Shown: positions 32,640 to 43,770, counted from the stretch's first letter. The stretch is DNA of 64,000 bases from Coccinella septempunctata (GCF_907165205.1 NC_058192.1:34872001-34936000), one strand, 5' to 3'. Translations and numbers: made by a program. The notes: generated by a model not told the origin, from the letters alone.

Positions 32640-32818
32640 TACACTGCGCAAAAAAATTAACGCACATTATGGAAATCTCAAATTTATTCTACAACTGAAG
32701 GTGTTCTCAATGATAATTATTTTTATCAGAATTATGCATGCATATATTATCCACTTTCAACGGTTTTCTTCAATACAGATGTTTTTTCCCAGCAGGAATA
32801 AAAAAAGATGATATCAGA
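32640..32818. mobile_element. Tc1 5' end fragment
   Basis: The segment starts CACTGCGCAAAAAAATTAAC and matches 11330-11505 almost base for base, including TTCCCAGCAGGAATAAAAAA. It stops where BEL integrase begins. It supplies the last out-of-family codons of the open frame that spans the junction. Confidence 0.85.
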
Positions 32819-33886
32819 GCGTGTTTGCAATTGATGAAGATATTCATCTTTCCATCTTCTCCAATAAGATTGGACTATTTTGTCTAATAGTTGTTTTCTA
32901 ATCAGCCTATTTATTTCTATTTTAGAAACATCAGAAGCAGGAAAATGTTGTAGAGATGTTAACATAGTCGGATCAGAAGGATCATTACTGATGTACGAAC
33001 AAAGAGGACGACTATTGAGGAGAGCTTCTATTTGTGTTAATACGGTGTAAAACTCTTCATATGAAAGAATCTGCTCACCTATCGACTTGACCAAAAATTT
33101 CTTCATGCTCTTTATGTTACTCTCCCACAAACCACCCATATGTGGTTAGAGAGGCGCATTAAATTTCCATTGAATTTGATTATTCAATAGTTCTTCTTTC
33201 AGAGCACCACTATATTCTGATGAAACTATGAATTTTTGTAAATCGTTCAGATATCTAGAGGCGCCAATAAAATTGGTTCCTTGATCCGAATAAAGCGCTT
33301 TCACTGGACCTCTACGACTGATAAATCTCTTTAAAGCATCTAAAAAGGTGTCAGTTGTTAAGTCAGAAGCTAACTCTAAGTGAATACATTTTGTTGCGAG
33401 ACATATGAACAGACATACATATGCCTTTTGTGTTTTGACTCCTCTATGTCTAGTTAAAGAAATTTTGAAAGGTCCGGCGTAATCAACACCTACATCTATG
33501 AAGGCCTTGAGTTGAGTCGTTACACGCGGTGCAGGAAGATTTCCCATCAAAGGGAAATTAGGTCTAGGTTTCAATCGAAAGCAATGATTGCAAGAACGTA
33601 CTGTTTGTCTTATAATTTTTCGAGCGAAGATTATCCAATATTTACTCATTAAAATTGAATGAAGTAAATGCGGACCTGCGTGTATATGTTTTTTATGCAT
33701 ATACTCAACTAAAAGAGTAACAAAATGTGAATTTTTTGGAAGGAGTATTTGATGTTTGTAATCAAAACCAACAGAGGCATTGATAAGCCTACCTCCTACC
33801 CGAATGAGGCCAAATTCATCTAGAAATGGATAAAATTGTCTGAAAGATGAGGGAACATTTTTATTTCTTTCCAATGAATTGAACAA
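32819..33886 (-). pseudogene. BEL/Pao integrase
   Basis: The zinc-binding part (HAGPHLLHSILMSKYWIIFA, CNHCFRLKPRP) is followed by the catalytic core: Asp in VDVGVDYAGPF, Asp in ALYSDQGTNFIGA, and Glu in HMGGLWESNIKSMK. The tail ends in IVQSYWRRWKDEYLHQLQ, as usual for BEL. One in-frame stop near 33143 lies between FNAPL and PHMGGLWE. After DEYLHQLQTR the sequence passes into Tc1 DNA, so the polyprotein end is missing. Confidence 0.85.
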
Positions 33887-34106
33887 TTCGATAAAATGAA
33901 AATGTTGAACTATTTTATTAAATAATTTTCGGAAATTTCAAGATTAGAAATGCTGACTTCATCGGATAGTGAAAGTATGCGACCAAATTTCAAAACATAT
34001 ATCATGCTTCTAAGGAATTTAGTGAAATTGGAAAATTTTGATATGAAAGAATATAACTCGTCAATTGTTGTGACAACCATTGAAATAGTTTGTGCTTCAG
34101 GTAAAT
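33887..34106 (-). pseudogene. BEL/Pao linker between RNase H and integrase
   Basis: The minus strand reads NLSEDLPEAQTISMVVTTID and FSNFTKFLRSMIYVLKFGRI, matching the region upstream of the integrase zinc finger in BEL polyproteins. It is split by the element at 34115-35059 and contains stops. Confidence 0.65.
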
Positions 34107-34114
34107 CTTCCGAC

Positions 34115-35059
34115 TAAATGTCTAAAACTCTGGTGTATTCACTGATTCGATTTTGTTTTTAATTTCGTGGGGATATGGGATCAGTTTCGTTTTTCCCACT
34201 GTAGGTAGCGCTGTTTGGAATTTGACAGAGCATTGTCAATTGATATTTGAAAATAATTTGAATACTTCCTACGACTCACGATTATTGGTGTGTGAAAATG
34301 TATTAGTTTCGAGAAAGGGATGTAGAACATTCATTCATTCAACATGTCGTTCAGTTTTCTGTATGGACAATCAAGAACTACAACTAAGAATTCGGTGTTG
34401 TTGGAATTTGAAGCAGAACCAAATGAGATGAACGAACATTCGGGACCGATATAGCTAAGTTTTATGGAAACTTCAGCAATGTTTCAAAGAAACTGTATTG
34501 GAAATACGTAATGTGAATTGTGAGCATGTATTGAGAATCAGAAATACATAAATCTATTCGAGTCTGTTATTTAAAATATTCTTCCTGAGTAGATATAGTG
34601 AAAATTCCCTTTCCGTCAACTGAATATATTGGATATTTCACCAATCAACTGTGTTTTATTAATATCATATTGAATTATCCCCCTCACGAATTAAATTTTT
34701 CAAACGGAAATTATCTTGAAGAAAAATAGTAAATACTCCTCCGAACACTTATTCGATAGTGTTGAAAATATTGACAGATTTGTTTTTACAAAGAAAATTA
34801 AAGTGTAAATCACAAATAATCCTTAACAGCTGACAAAATGGGCCAGTTCATATTTTGAACTCGTTGATCGATATTCGATATATCAACGCAAAACAAAATA
34901 AAACGAGAGATCATTGGACTTTCTTCGGTAGAACAAGGATAGAACGAAGCAAATGACATGGTGGCGCCGCCACGAAACTGATCCCATATCCCCGATTTTC
35001 TGAAATGTTGATGCTTGCAAAAAGTGACAAGTGCACACAACAGTGTTTTAGACATCTTA
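34115..35059. mobile_element. 8-bp-TSD DNA element, copy A, in BEL pol
   Basis: Ends are TAAATGTCTAAAAC and GTTTTAGACATCTTA, flanked by CTTCCGAC on both sides (34107-34114 and 35060-35067). It is an inverted copy of the element at 36092-37060. The 8-bp duplication suits hAT-like or P-like elements. No transposase is present. Confidence 0.8.
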
Positions 35060-35099
35060 CTTCCGACAGATTTACATTTTATGTATTGATTTCAAAGGC

Positions 35100-36083
35100 C
35101 AAAAACTTTCATCCTTTTCTAACCACAAGGGGCCGTGAAGCCAACGTTCAATATTCAAAAGAAATTTGGAGGGTGTGACTCCTTGTGAAACAATATCAGC
35201 GCTATTTTGTGTTCCTTGAACGAAACACCAATTTTCTATAGGCAAATTAGACCGAATTTGAGAAACGCGGTTATATAGCTATAAAAGTCTTCCACTTGTG
35301 CGGAGACTGCGCTATCCATCCTAACACAATCATCGAGTCAGTACAAGCAAAAATATTATCTATTTGGCAACGAGTGGAATAAACAGAAATTACATATTTA
35401 AGTAATTTCGATAAGAGCAGGGCAGCACAAAGTTCTAAGCGGGGTATAGACACAACTTTAAGTGGAGCAATTTTAGATTTAGAACATATCAAATTTATGC
35501 AGGATTTACCGTTTGAAACAGTTTTCATATAAACAGCAGCGGCATAACTAGTTTGACTTGCGTCGGAAAAACCTATTAAGGTTATAGGCGAATTTGCATG
35601 AGCTCCTAGCCATCTAGGAACTTTCACCTGAGTAAGAAGAGGCAATTCATTTTCAAAATCTTTCCAGCTGTTAACAAGTTCAACTGGAGGGTCAGAGTCC
35701 CATTCTAATTTAATGGACCAGAGTTTACGAATAAACAATTTCGCGTACAATACTACAGGACCTAAGATACTCAAAGGATCATAGGTTTTGCTAATCTGTG
35801 ATAAAATATTTCTCGTTTTATATTTTTGATTACTTTGAGAAATTAATGCTACATCGAATGAAAGTACATCCGATTCAGATTTCCACTGTATTCCTAATAC
35901 AGGAAAGAAATCTTTTTCAAAATTAATTATCTCAGGAGAATGTTTCTCGGAGGGTATGCATGACAATAATTGCGGAGAATTTGTGTACCATTTTTTGATT
36001 TCAAATCCGCCAGATTCGAACAATTTTGTCAGTTCAAAGAATAGCGTTTTTGCCTCAACGATACAATCAACGCTGGTTACTAG
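35100..36083 (-). pseudogene. BEL/Pao RT C-terminal part and RNase H
   Basis: Directly after the YVDD box the chain continues LVTSVDCIVEAKTLFFELTK, GFEIKKWYTNSPQLLSCIPS, FFPVLGIQWKSESDVLSFDV, TYDPLSILGPVVLYAKLFIR and LIGFSDASQTSYAAAVYMKT (the RNase H start, with Asp), then VSIPRLELCAALLLSKLLKY. This is standard BEL/Pao order. The first 21 codons of the open frame, up to the TSD, belong to the inserted element and not to BEL. Breaks lie below 35271. Confidence 0.82.
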
Positions 36084-36091
36084 ATCATCAA

Positions 36092-37060
36092 CAAGATGTC
36101 TAAAAATATGGTGTATGCACTCGTCAATTTTTGAATGGAATGACATTAGACTAAATCGAAAATAAGAGATTCGTTTCGTGGCGGCGCCACCATGTTCTAT
36201 CCTTGTTCTATGAAAGAAAATCTAATGATACTCTCTCGCTTTATTTTTTTCTGCGTTTATATCGATCACAGATTACAGTCACCTCTGTGTTCCTGATCCA
36301 TCAAAAAATCAGCTGTTAACGAATATTTGTGATTTACACTTGTATTTTCGTTGTAAAAACGAATCTGCAGATATTTCAACACTATAGAAGGATTCGAGGG
36401 AGTACTTCTATTTTTCTTCAAGATAATTTTTATTTGACAAATTGTATTCGTGAGGAAGGCAATTCAATATGATTTCAATAAAACACAGTTGATTGGCGAA
36501 ATATTCAATATATTCAGTTGACTGAAACGCAATTTTCACTATACTTGTGAAGAATATTTGAAGAACAGACTCGAACAGATTAACATATTTCTGTTTCTTA
36601 ATACATGCTCACAATTCACATTACATTTGTTCAATACAGTTCCTTTATTGCTTAAATATTGCTGAAGTTGCCATAAAACTGTTAGCTCTATCCGTCCCGA
36701 ATGTTCATCTGATTTGGATCTGCCTCAATTTCCAACAACAAAGGGCGATAGCCCAACAACACCGAATTCTTAGCTGTAGTTCTTGATTGTCCATACAGAA
36801 AACTGAACGACATGTCGAATAAATGAATGTTGTACGACCTTTCTCGAAAGTAATACATTTTCACACACCAATAATCGCTCATAAATACAGCACATTCGCA
36901 AGTCGTAGGAATGCATTCAAATTATTTTCAAATATCATTTGACAACTGTCAATTCCTAAACGGCACTACCTACAGTGGGAAAAACGAAACTTATCTCTTA
37001 TTTTCGAAGCGGGAAAAACAAAATCTAATCAGTGCATACACCATGTTTTTAGACATCTTA
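36092..37060. mobile_element. 8-bp-TSD DNA element, copy B, inserted after the BEL YVDD box
   Basis: Ends are CAAGATGTCTAAAA and TTTTTAGACATCTTA, flanked by ATCATCAA (36084-36091 and 37061-37068). It is opposite in orientation to copy A and about as long. The insertion falls between YVDD and LVTSVD of the BEL reverse transcriptase. Confidence 0.8.
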
Positions 37061-37068
37061 ATCATCAA

Positions 37069-37438
37069 CATACATATCGTTCAAAACTATTTTCGAAGCA
37101 TATGGAAAATTATGAGCTTCGTCGTGACATAATTGTCTAACTACTCTGAGACTCAAAAATGGAGATGATCTTATACCAAATGCCACTCTATTGATTTGAT
37201 GAACATCAAAAGCTTGATTGGGAGAAAATCGCCATAAAATTAATTGAAAGACGCGATCTTGTTCAGAAATTTCTATCTGACGATACATTTGACAAATGTC
37301 CGCGATAAGGACAATAGAAAACAATCTAAAATTGAGGAACATTTGAACTATGTCCACCTGTAATTTAGATCCCGTGTGCAAACAATCATTTAATGAAAGA
37401 GATGAGGGTGTAGTTTTTGCACTGGCATCAAAAACAAT
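37069..37438 (-). pseudogene. BEL/Pao RT catalytic core
   Basis: Minus-strand codons read IVFDASAKTTPSSLSLNDCL, HTGSKLQVDIVQMFLNFRLF, SIVLIADICQMYRQIEISEQ (with the first catalytic Asp), FQLILWRFSPNQAFDVHQIN, FGIRSSPFLSLRVV and end at NDMYVDD. The core is open. It is bounded by two inserted elements. Confidence 0.82.
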
Positions 37439-38289
37439 GGGGTATTTTCCTAAATTTCAAAATATATATCAACGAAATCCTCATATCTCAAATATATGAA
37501 AAAGTATTTTTTTTCTATTTTAACAGTTGTATTTAGCCTGTTTTTAATTACGGAAATTCACATCGCGGAGGCATTCTCCCAGAAACATTCTACGTCACTT
37601 TTACAATCCGGCATCGTTGGAACACTCATCAATTTTTCTCATCCAATTTTCTGATCTCCATATATTATTGCGTCTATGGTTGTGTATTGCCATCAATGAC
37701 TCTCATCAATGTTTTCTGATCTCCATAGACTTGATAATATATTATTGAGTCTATGGTTGTTTATTGTCAGTTAATATTCGATCTTCCTTGGGCTGTTATT
37801 GTTGATGAAAGAAGGCATTGCTGATATATTTTATAGGTTCCTAAAGTCATCAATATGAAAAAGTTTACAGGTGGTAAATTTTCACTGCTTGCTTTTGAAA
37901 AATTCGACTCCATTTCCACAAGTTATAACAATCTGACAAGAACGTTTAAAACAATGTCAGAAACTGTCATCGGTTTCAGGAAGATATAATTCTGTATCTT
38001 GGAACATAAATACATAAATGCATTTATGTTCCAAGTTCTATATAATATCCTCTTGATCAGTTCCGATGTTGTCGAATTCACAAAAATTACTAGACTCTAG
38101 TAAAGGCATTCTACGTCACAAGCTCTCACGTATTTTTTTTCAAAGGCTATAGCCTTTGAAAAAAAAAAATATATATATTTTTTTTCCTACTGAATTTTGA
38201 GTGGAACCTTTTATGTGGTGACTAACCAATGGAAAATGGTTTCCAAAAATAATTTTTAATTCTTTTTTTGAGTTTTAGGAAAATACCCC
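37439..38289. mobile_element. GGGGTATTTTCC-terminus TIR element in BEL RT, TSD AT
   Basis: Ends are GGGGTATTTTCCTAAA and TTTAGGAAAATACCCC, with AT on both sides. Removing the 851-bp element with one AT restores the BEL frame as STPVR/IVFDASA. It has internal duplicated TCTATGGTTG segments and no gene. The superfamily is unknown. Confidence 0.7.
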
Positions 38290-38489
38290 ATTCGAACAGG
38301 AGTGGACACACTATCTTTAAAAATTGGATGATGTGCGATTATATAATGCGGATGATTTCTTATGTCTTGAAATCTATCATCATCGACTAAACATATTTTA
38401 TTCATATGACCTTGTTGAAGGTAATCTGAAATGATAGCGCTATACACTGAGAAAAAAGATTTCAATTGAAATTTGTTAGTTGGAGGGTG
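38290..38489 (-). pseudogene. BEL/Pao RT N-terminal segment
   Basis: The piece reads PPTNKFQLKSFFSVYSAIIS, DYLQQGHMNKICLVDDDRFQ, HYIIAHHPIFKDSVSTPVR. The LQQGHM and HHP blocks are the conserved start of BEL RT. It ends at the copia target duplication (CGCAT). The sequence on the far side of copia is not clearly a continuation. Confidence 0.7.
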
Positions 38490-38518
38490 CGCATTGTTAT
38501 ATTTTAATATTTGCTTCA

Positions 38519-41500
38519 TCATAAAGCTTATCCTGTCCACTGCTGAACGAAAGCCTCCCTCAACTCTAGCCATCTTTTTCGGTCCTGTGCCACCTGAATC
38601 CAGTTTCCAACTACTCTTTTTATATCATCCGTCCACCGACTAGGAGGTCGACCTCTACTTCTATATGCTTCATGTCTGGGCCTCCATTCCACAAGTCTCT
38701 TCGTCCATCTTCCATCACTCATTCTCGCCACATGTCCAGCCCAATTCCACTTGAGCTGTACGATAGTCTCAACTGCGTCCTGTACTCCTGTTCGGTTTCT
38801 TATTGTTCGGTTTGGTTTTCTATCTCTAAGGGTAACTCCTAACATTGATCTTTCCATTCTCCGTTGCATCACTTGTATTTTGCAGATGTTCCTTTTGGTC
38901 AATGTAAGTGTCTCAGCTCCATACGTGAGAACAGGCAAAATACATTGATTGAATACCCTCCTCTTCAAACATATTGGGACATCAGCTGCTCTCAGTACAT
39001 GTTTGAGTCTACCGAAAGCCGCCCACGTCAAACCTATTCTTCGTTGGATTTCGTGAGTCTGGTTATCTCTCCTGATGCCGATTTCATGGCCCAAATATTT
39101 GTAGATATGCACTTGCTCTAAGTTAATGTTGTTGACTTTTAGAGGGCTACTCAGTACCAAATTTGTCATGTATTGAGTCTTCGATAGATTCATTTTCAAA
39201 CCGAAATCCTTCAAGATATCGTTAAGCATATCCAACATGTACTGCGCCTCTCGTATGTTGTCAGTTATGAGCACAATATCATCTGCAAAGCAGAGATGGT
39301 TTATCTTCTCACCATCGATGTTTACTCCTGTTGTACTCCAGTTTGCTCTCTTCAGTATACTCTGTATCAATGCAACAAACAATTTAGGTGAAAGTGTGTC
39401 GCCTTGTCTTACCCCTCGATCGATATCAAACTTATCAGTGCTCCGATTTATCGATACTTTAACGTTTGCCGTGGCGTTATTATATATATGTTCGATAATT
39501 CTTGAGTATCTATGATCGATGCGGCACTCCACAAGTGTCTCTAGAAGTCTTCGTTGATCCACCGAATCAAAGGCCTTCTCAAAATCCACAAACACGAGCA
39601 TTAGTGGTCTGTTGTACTCGATACATTTCTCTATTAGAACTCTAATTGTCAGAAGATGGTCATTAGTTCCGTAACCTGATCTGAATCCCGCCTGCTCTCT
39701 CGAAAGGAAGAAATCTATTTTATTTGTCAAACGCTTCGCGAGTATTTTGGTGAACAATTTATAAATGTGGTTGAGGAGGCTGATCGGTCTGTAGTTCTTA
39801 AGATCTGTTACGTCCCCTTTTTTGTGTAGAACAACAATGGTTACGTTATTCCATTGTGATGGTGTAGTTCCTTCCTCGAGGCACTTATTGAATAGAACCT
39901 TTATAGCCTCGATGATTTTTGGGCCTCCTTCTTTGATCGACTCTATAACTAGTTCATCGTCACCGGGAGCTCTATTATTTTTCATATCTCTCAAAGCACT
40001 CCTTATTTCATCACCGGTTATTTCCGGAATGTCTTCTGATCCCTGGTTTTGTATCTTTGGGATATCGGCTTCGATCACTTGTTGCTTGGATGTATATAAT
40101 TCTTGGTAGAAAAGTTTTATAGACTTTAAAATTTCCTGTTTTCGAGTCACGACGTTTCCGTGTCTATCCTTGATCTTCTGTATCTCCCTTTTCCCCATCG
40201 TAGTCTTCCTCAGCAGCTTAAAACTTTTATTCTCCTCTATAACACTCTTTATTTTTTCAGCATTCAGTTGTCTTTTTTGCTTTCTCATTTCTCTAGATAT
40301 TTTTCTGTTGAGGATTCTATATTCCTGTGTGGTCTTGTCTTCCATGTCTCTTCTTTGTTTCATTAGATGTTTTATTTTCTGGTTTAGTTTCTGTTCTTTT
40401 ACTTCTTTCGGGCAAAATTGTTCAATCGCCGTTTTTATCGACTCTCTTATGTTCTCATATATTTCGTCCATTGGCATATTATCCTCATAATTCAGATTTG
40501 AAGATATACAATTTATATAGGAATCTGTATTCTTGGGGGTTACCCATTTCTTGCTTTTTCTTTTGAGTACCATATTGGCTCTTTCCTTTTTTATGTTCAA
40601 TTTTATTTCGGCTCTCACCATACGGTGGTCGCTTCCTGTCGAAAACCTGTTCAAGACATCAATGTCGTTGATTATGTCCTTTCTGCAGCTGATTATGAAA
40701 TCTATTGCATTTCTGGTTTTGCCATCTGGACTAGCCCACGTCCAATTTTTATTGTCTCTTTTCTTAAAGAAGGTGTTCATTATATATAAGTTATTGTGGT
40801 GGGCAAAATCTATAAGTGCGTTACCTCTTTCATTCCGACTTCCCAGTCCATGATAGCTGACTGCAGTTTCCATTTTATCTTGTTTACTACCAACTTTGGC
40901 ATTCAAATCTCCAATTAACAGAGTGAAGTATGTTTTTCCGTATAGTAGGGCTGTGGATATATCTTCGTAGAAGATATCCAACTCGTCATCAGTAGATGCG
41001 ATGGTCGGTGCATAGGCCTGAATAATTTTCAAAGAGTATTTTCGATTTATCTGGAGTATCAAACACAAGACTCGTGAGCTTATTGATTTGACATCTAAAA
41101 TCTTATCTCTATGTCTCTTGTGAACTAATATTCCAACGCCCCTTAAGGCAGTTTCTTCACCTGAATAGCATAATGTATTCCCAGATTGTAAAACAACTTC
41201 GCCCTCTCCTATCCGGCAGGCCTCACTTATGCCTATTATGTCCCATTTCACATTTTTCAGTTCTTCCTCTAGTTCCAGAAGTTTTTCGTCTGTTGACAGT
41301 GTCTTGGCATTGTATGTCGCAATATAGAGCAGCTGTGATTTTTGGAAACGTTTTCTGTTCGTTTTGATTGGATGATACGAATTTTTGCCTCCCCCAGAAT
41401 CCTCGAGGCAGACCTTTTTCAAGGTGTGGGAGTTGACATTTGTTCCACCCACCTGGGGTACACTTACCGTTTTCGTTTTAAAATTCGCCATGTTAGGGGT

Positions 41501-41717
41501 TTTAGCCATAATCTTCCACGTTGGCCAAACGTCTTGGAAGATTGGGTAGGATGTGGAGAGGGAAAAATAGGTTTGAACTCGGGAATTGAGGGATAGGACA
41601 ATGGTTTCCCTATTCGGTATCAGGGATGAAACCAAGGCTCGCGTAGGCAGGAGCGCATTCCTGAAGTAGATCTGTCAACTATCGGGATCATAGATGAGTA
41701 TCTACCCGCTACCTACC
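38519..41717 (-). mobile_element. Full-length RTE retrotransposon, 14-bp TSD
   Basis: TAATATTTGCTTCA flanks it at 38505-38518 and 41718-41731. The 3.2-kb element has one open frame on the minus strand, a short 5' leader, and a 3' end only about nine bases past the stop codon, which is normal for RTE. It is the youngest event in this stack, since it lies inside a copia LTR that is itself undamaged otherwise. Confidence 0.93.
38528..41635 (-). CDS. RTE endonuclease-reverse transcriptase, intact
   Basis: The 1035-codon frame is uninterrupted. The apurinic-type endonuclease occupies about residues 103-345, with LLYIATYNAKTLS, GDLNAKVG (242-249) and SDHRMV (335-340). RT spans roughly 520-860: NYRPISLLNHIYKL, FVDFEKAFD (682-690), GVRQGDTLSPKLF and the catalytic FADDIVL (783-789). 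The C-terminal region has KWNWAGHVARMSDG and RGRPPSRWTDDIKRV. All expected catalytic residues are present, so the protein could nick DNA and prime reverse transcription on it. The first 100 residues are weakly conserved and the true start could be a later ATG (for example MAKTPNMANF). Confidence 0.93.
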   Translation of the reverse strand: MVSSLIPNRETIVLSLNSRVQTYFSLSTSYPIFQDVWPTWKIMAKTPNMANFKTKTVSVPQVGGTNVNSHTLKKVCLEDSGGGKNSYHPIKTNRKRFQKSQLLYIATYNAKTLSTDEKLLELEEELKNVKWDIIGISEACRIGEGEVVLQSGNTLCYSGEETALRGVGILVHKRHRDKILDVKSISSRVLCLILQINRKYSLKIIQAYAPTIASTDDELDIFYEDISTALLYGKTYFTLLIGDLNAKVGSKQDKMETAVSYHGLGSRNERGNALIDFAHHNNLYIMNTFFKKRDNKNWTWASPDGKTRNAIDFIISCRKDIINDIDVLNRFSTGSDHRMVRAEIKLNIKKERANMVLKRKSKKWVTPKNTDSYINCISSNLNYEDNMPMDEIYENIRESIKTAIEQFCPKEVKEQKLNQKIKHLMKQRRDMEDKTTQEYRILNRKISREMRKQKRQLNAEKIKSVIEENKSFKLLRKTTMGKREIQKIKDRHGNVVTRKQEILKSIKLFYQELYTSKQQVIEADIPKIQNQGSEDIPEITGDEIRSALRDMKNNRAPGDDELVIESIKEGGPKIIEAIKVLFNKCLEEGTTPSQWNNVTIVVLHKKGDVTDLKNYRPISLLNHIYKLFTKILAKRLTNKIDFFLSREQAGFRSGYGTNDHLLTIRVLIEKCIEYNRPLMLVFVDFEKAFDSVDQRRLLETLVECRIDHRYSRIIEHIYNNATANVKVSINRSTDKFDIDRGVRQGDTLSPKLFVALIQSILKRANWSTTGVNIDGEKINHLCFADDIVLITDNIREAQYMLDMLNDILKDFGLKMNLSKTQYMTNLVLSSPLKVNNINLEQVHIYKYLGHEIGIRRDNQTHEIQRRIGLTWAAFGRLKHVLRAADVPICLKRRVFNQCILPVLTYGAETLTLTKRNICKIQVMQRRMERSMLGVTLRDRKPNRTIRNRTGVQDAVETIVQLKWNWAGHVARMSDGRWTKRLVEWRPRHEAYRSRGRPPSRWTDDIKRVVGNWIQVAQDRKRWLELREAFVQQWTG

Positions 41718-41961
41718 TAATATTTGCTTCACTCTGTATTTAATAAAAAAGATTCACAAGTTCGTAACTCTATTTATTCAGCAACATTTATTTTATATTT
41801 TTATTATTGACTGATGTCAAAAAAGCAAACTTGATCTTTTTCTGAAAGCTGACCAAACTTCCTACTTGATTTATATTTTGTCATTATCGAATCTAATTCA
41901 ACACTCTCCCTTAATGACAAAATACTCAAATATAAAATTATTGAAATAGAAACAAATTTCC

Positions 41962-42472
41962 TCAATTCATAATAATGGCGAATACAATCTTTCTCTTGAA
42001 GTAGTCAAACTTGGTACTCATCAGAGGTTTTGTCATGATATCAGCAACTTGTTCTTCTGTACTGCAATATTTTATTTGAAACCATCCTTCTTTGAATTGT
42101 TCACTAATGAAATGATAACGTACATCTATATGTTTACTATTGCGACTCATTTGACCAGATTTAATTAGTTTTATTGCGCTTTGATTATCGACATGCATTA
42201 TGACTTGCATATCTGTGTTCAATAATTCTTCTATGACTGTTTTTAGATATTTGACTTCTTTGCAGCACTCTGCAGCAGCGATGTACTCCGCTTCTGTAGT
42301 TGATAAAGCCACAATACTATGTTTTCTCGAGCACCATGATATTGGTCCACCAGCAAACATGATTACATATCCTGTTGTACTTTTTCTGTCTCTTTTATCA
42401 CCAGCATAATCTGCATCGCAATAAGCTTGTATTTTTATATTGTCTTCTGTTCTTTTCGATGAGTAATGAATT
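41962..42472 (-). pseudogene. copia RNase H, C-terminal end of pol
   Basis: From the insertion point the frame reads IHYSSKRTEDNIKIQAYCDA, DYAGDKRDRKSTTGYVIMFA, SWCSRKHSIVALSTTEAEYI, VDNQSAIKLIKSGQMSRNSK and HIDVRYHFISEQFKEGWFQI. These carry the RNase H Asp-Glu-Asp residues. The end (VADIMTKPLMSTKFDYF) is the usual copia C-terminus. The first codons of the open frame derive from the inserted element. Confidence 0.88.
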
Positions 42473-43172
42473 GCCCCAGCAAACCAACATGTTACATGCA
42501 TAAGGGTGCTACATAACATAAACAGAACATTTGAAACACAACTGTGGATTTATAAATAAATATTCCATATATATATAACGTTCTCATTTCACGTGATACA
42601 TATCAAACATAATATAATATTTATGTATCATATACATCAATTTGTTATGTTTTTCATGAAAAGTATATGGTATATCAATTTCTTATTATCTATGATATGT
42701 ATCATTTTGAATGAGAATGTTATGTATATGGTATATTAATTTATAAATGCACAATTTTCATTCAAATGTTCTGTTAATTTTATGTAGCAATCAGAGCATT
42801 AAATCCATATTATTACGATATGAGAGTATACACATAACATATACTTATAAGTATTAATTTTTCAGCAAACATCCCGACAATGAAACTTACGGTATGATTT
42901 ATTGAATCGTAAAAAAGTACAAACATCAGTACTGAAAGTAGCTGTTATCGAAACTGTTTTATTCAATTTCTTATTAACTATAATTATTAACTATTATTAT
43001 TATTAACTATAATACTACTAGCGGATAGAATCCGCCAAAATAGGCGAATTATAAATGAACTTTGATTTTTGATAACTCAACTTTCATAACCTCAATTATT
43101 GACGTTCGGAGGAAAAAGAAGGGTTGTGTGATTATTCTAAATGTTCACATTCATGCATCAGTATGACAAATT

Positions 43173-43272
<100 letters not shown>

Positions 43273-43683
43273 CACCGCCTACACGGGTTGGTAAGTGAGA
43301 GTGCCGAGCACAGATGCCAAGATACTCTCACAGGCTTGTCAGGAACTTCCTCACTGTTCTGGCCGTTCCCAGGATGACTTCCTTTTGAGCTAGGCTGACG
43401 AGTTTCTCTTCGAGTCCTAGCCTTAGGGTGTTTTCCGGTAGATGTGATTCGACCAACCCATTCACAGACAGAATTAGGGGGATGACAGATGTTGTTTTTA
43501 GCCTATATATCTCCTTCATCTCAAATGCAAGGTCATGATACTTGGTAAGTTTATCGGTGTACGCTCTCTCCATATTATCATCCGCGGGGATTGTTACATC
43601 GATGATCTTGACCTCACTCTTTTCACGATCCAACAGGACGATATCGGGTCTGTTGTGCTGTACCGGCCTATCGGTTATTATTG

Positions 43684-43684
<1 letters not shown>
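43273..43684 (-). pseudogene. R4/Dong-like retrotransposon tail, minus copy
   Basis: The minus strand encodes TDRPVQHNRPDIVLLDREKS and EVKIIDVTIPADDNMERAYT, which is a PD-(D/E)XK restriction-like endonuclease motif (RPDIV ... IIDVTIP). A conserved end follows (AQKEVILGTARTVRKFL). Such nucleases sit at the C-terminus of R2/R4-type non-LTR elements. A short 3' UTR and a poly-A tail precede the TA repeat. The 5' side is cut in the central TA repeat. Confidence 0.75.

Positions 43685-43767
<83 letters not shown>
43685..43767. repeat. Central TA microsatellite
   Basis: An 83-bp pure TA run separates two retrotransposon tails that point away from each other. Confidence 0.95.

Positions 43768-43770
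<3 letters not shown>

Larger units (their letters stand above)
32819..38489 (-). mobile_element. BEL/Pao LTR retrotransposon, several times interrupted
   Basis: Minus-strand pieces read in the order RT start (38290-38489), RT core to YVDD (37069-37438), RT end and RNase H (35100-36083), linker (33887-34106) and integrase (32819-33886). They are separated by two copies of an 8-bp-TSD element, a TIR element, and the copia insertion. All are at sites where removing the insert restores family sequence. No LTR of this element was identified, and its 3' end is lost against the Tc1 fragment. Confidence 0.82.
38495..41903 (-). repeat. copia 3' LTR, split by an RTE
   Basis: 24 bp of LTR (38495-38518) and the remaining 172 bp (41732-41903) flank the RTE. 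The polypurine tract AAGGGAGAG lies just inside the LTR on the minus strand, near 41904-41915. Confidence 0.9.

Noticed and set aside
38751..41596. Many plus-strand open frames opposite the RTE
   Set aside because: They are antisense shadows of the 1035-codon RTE frame.
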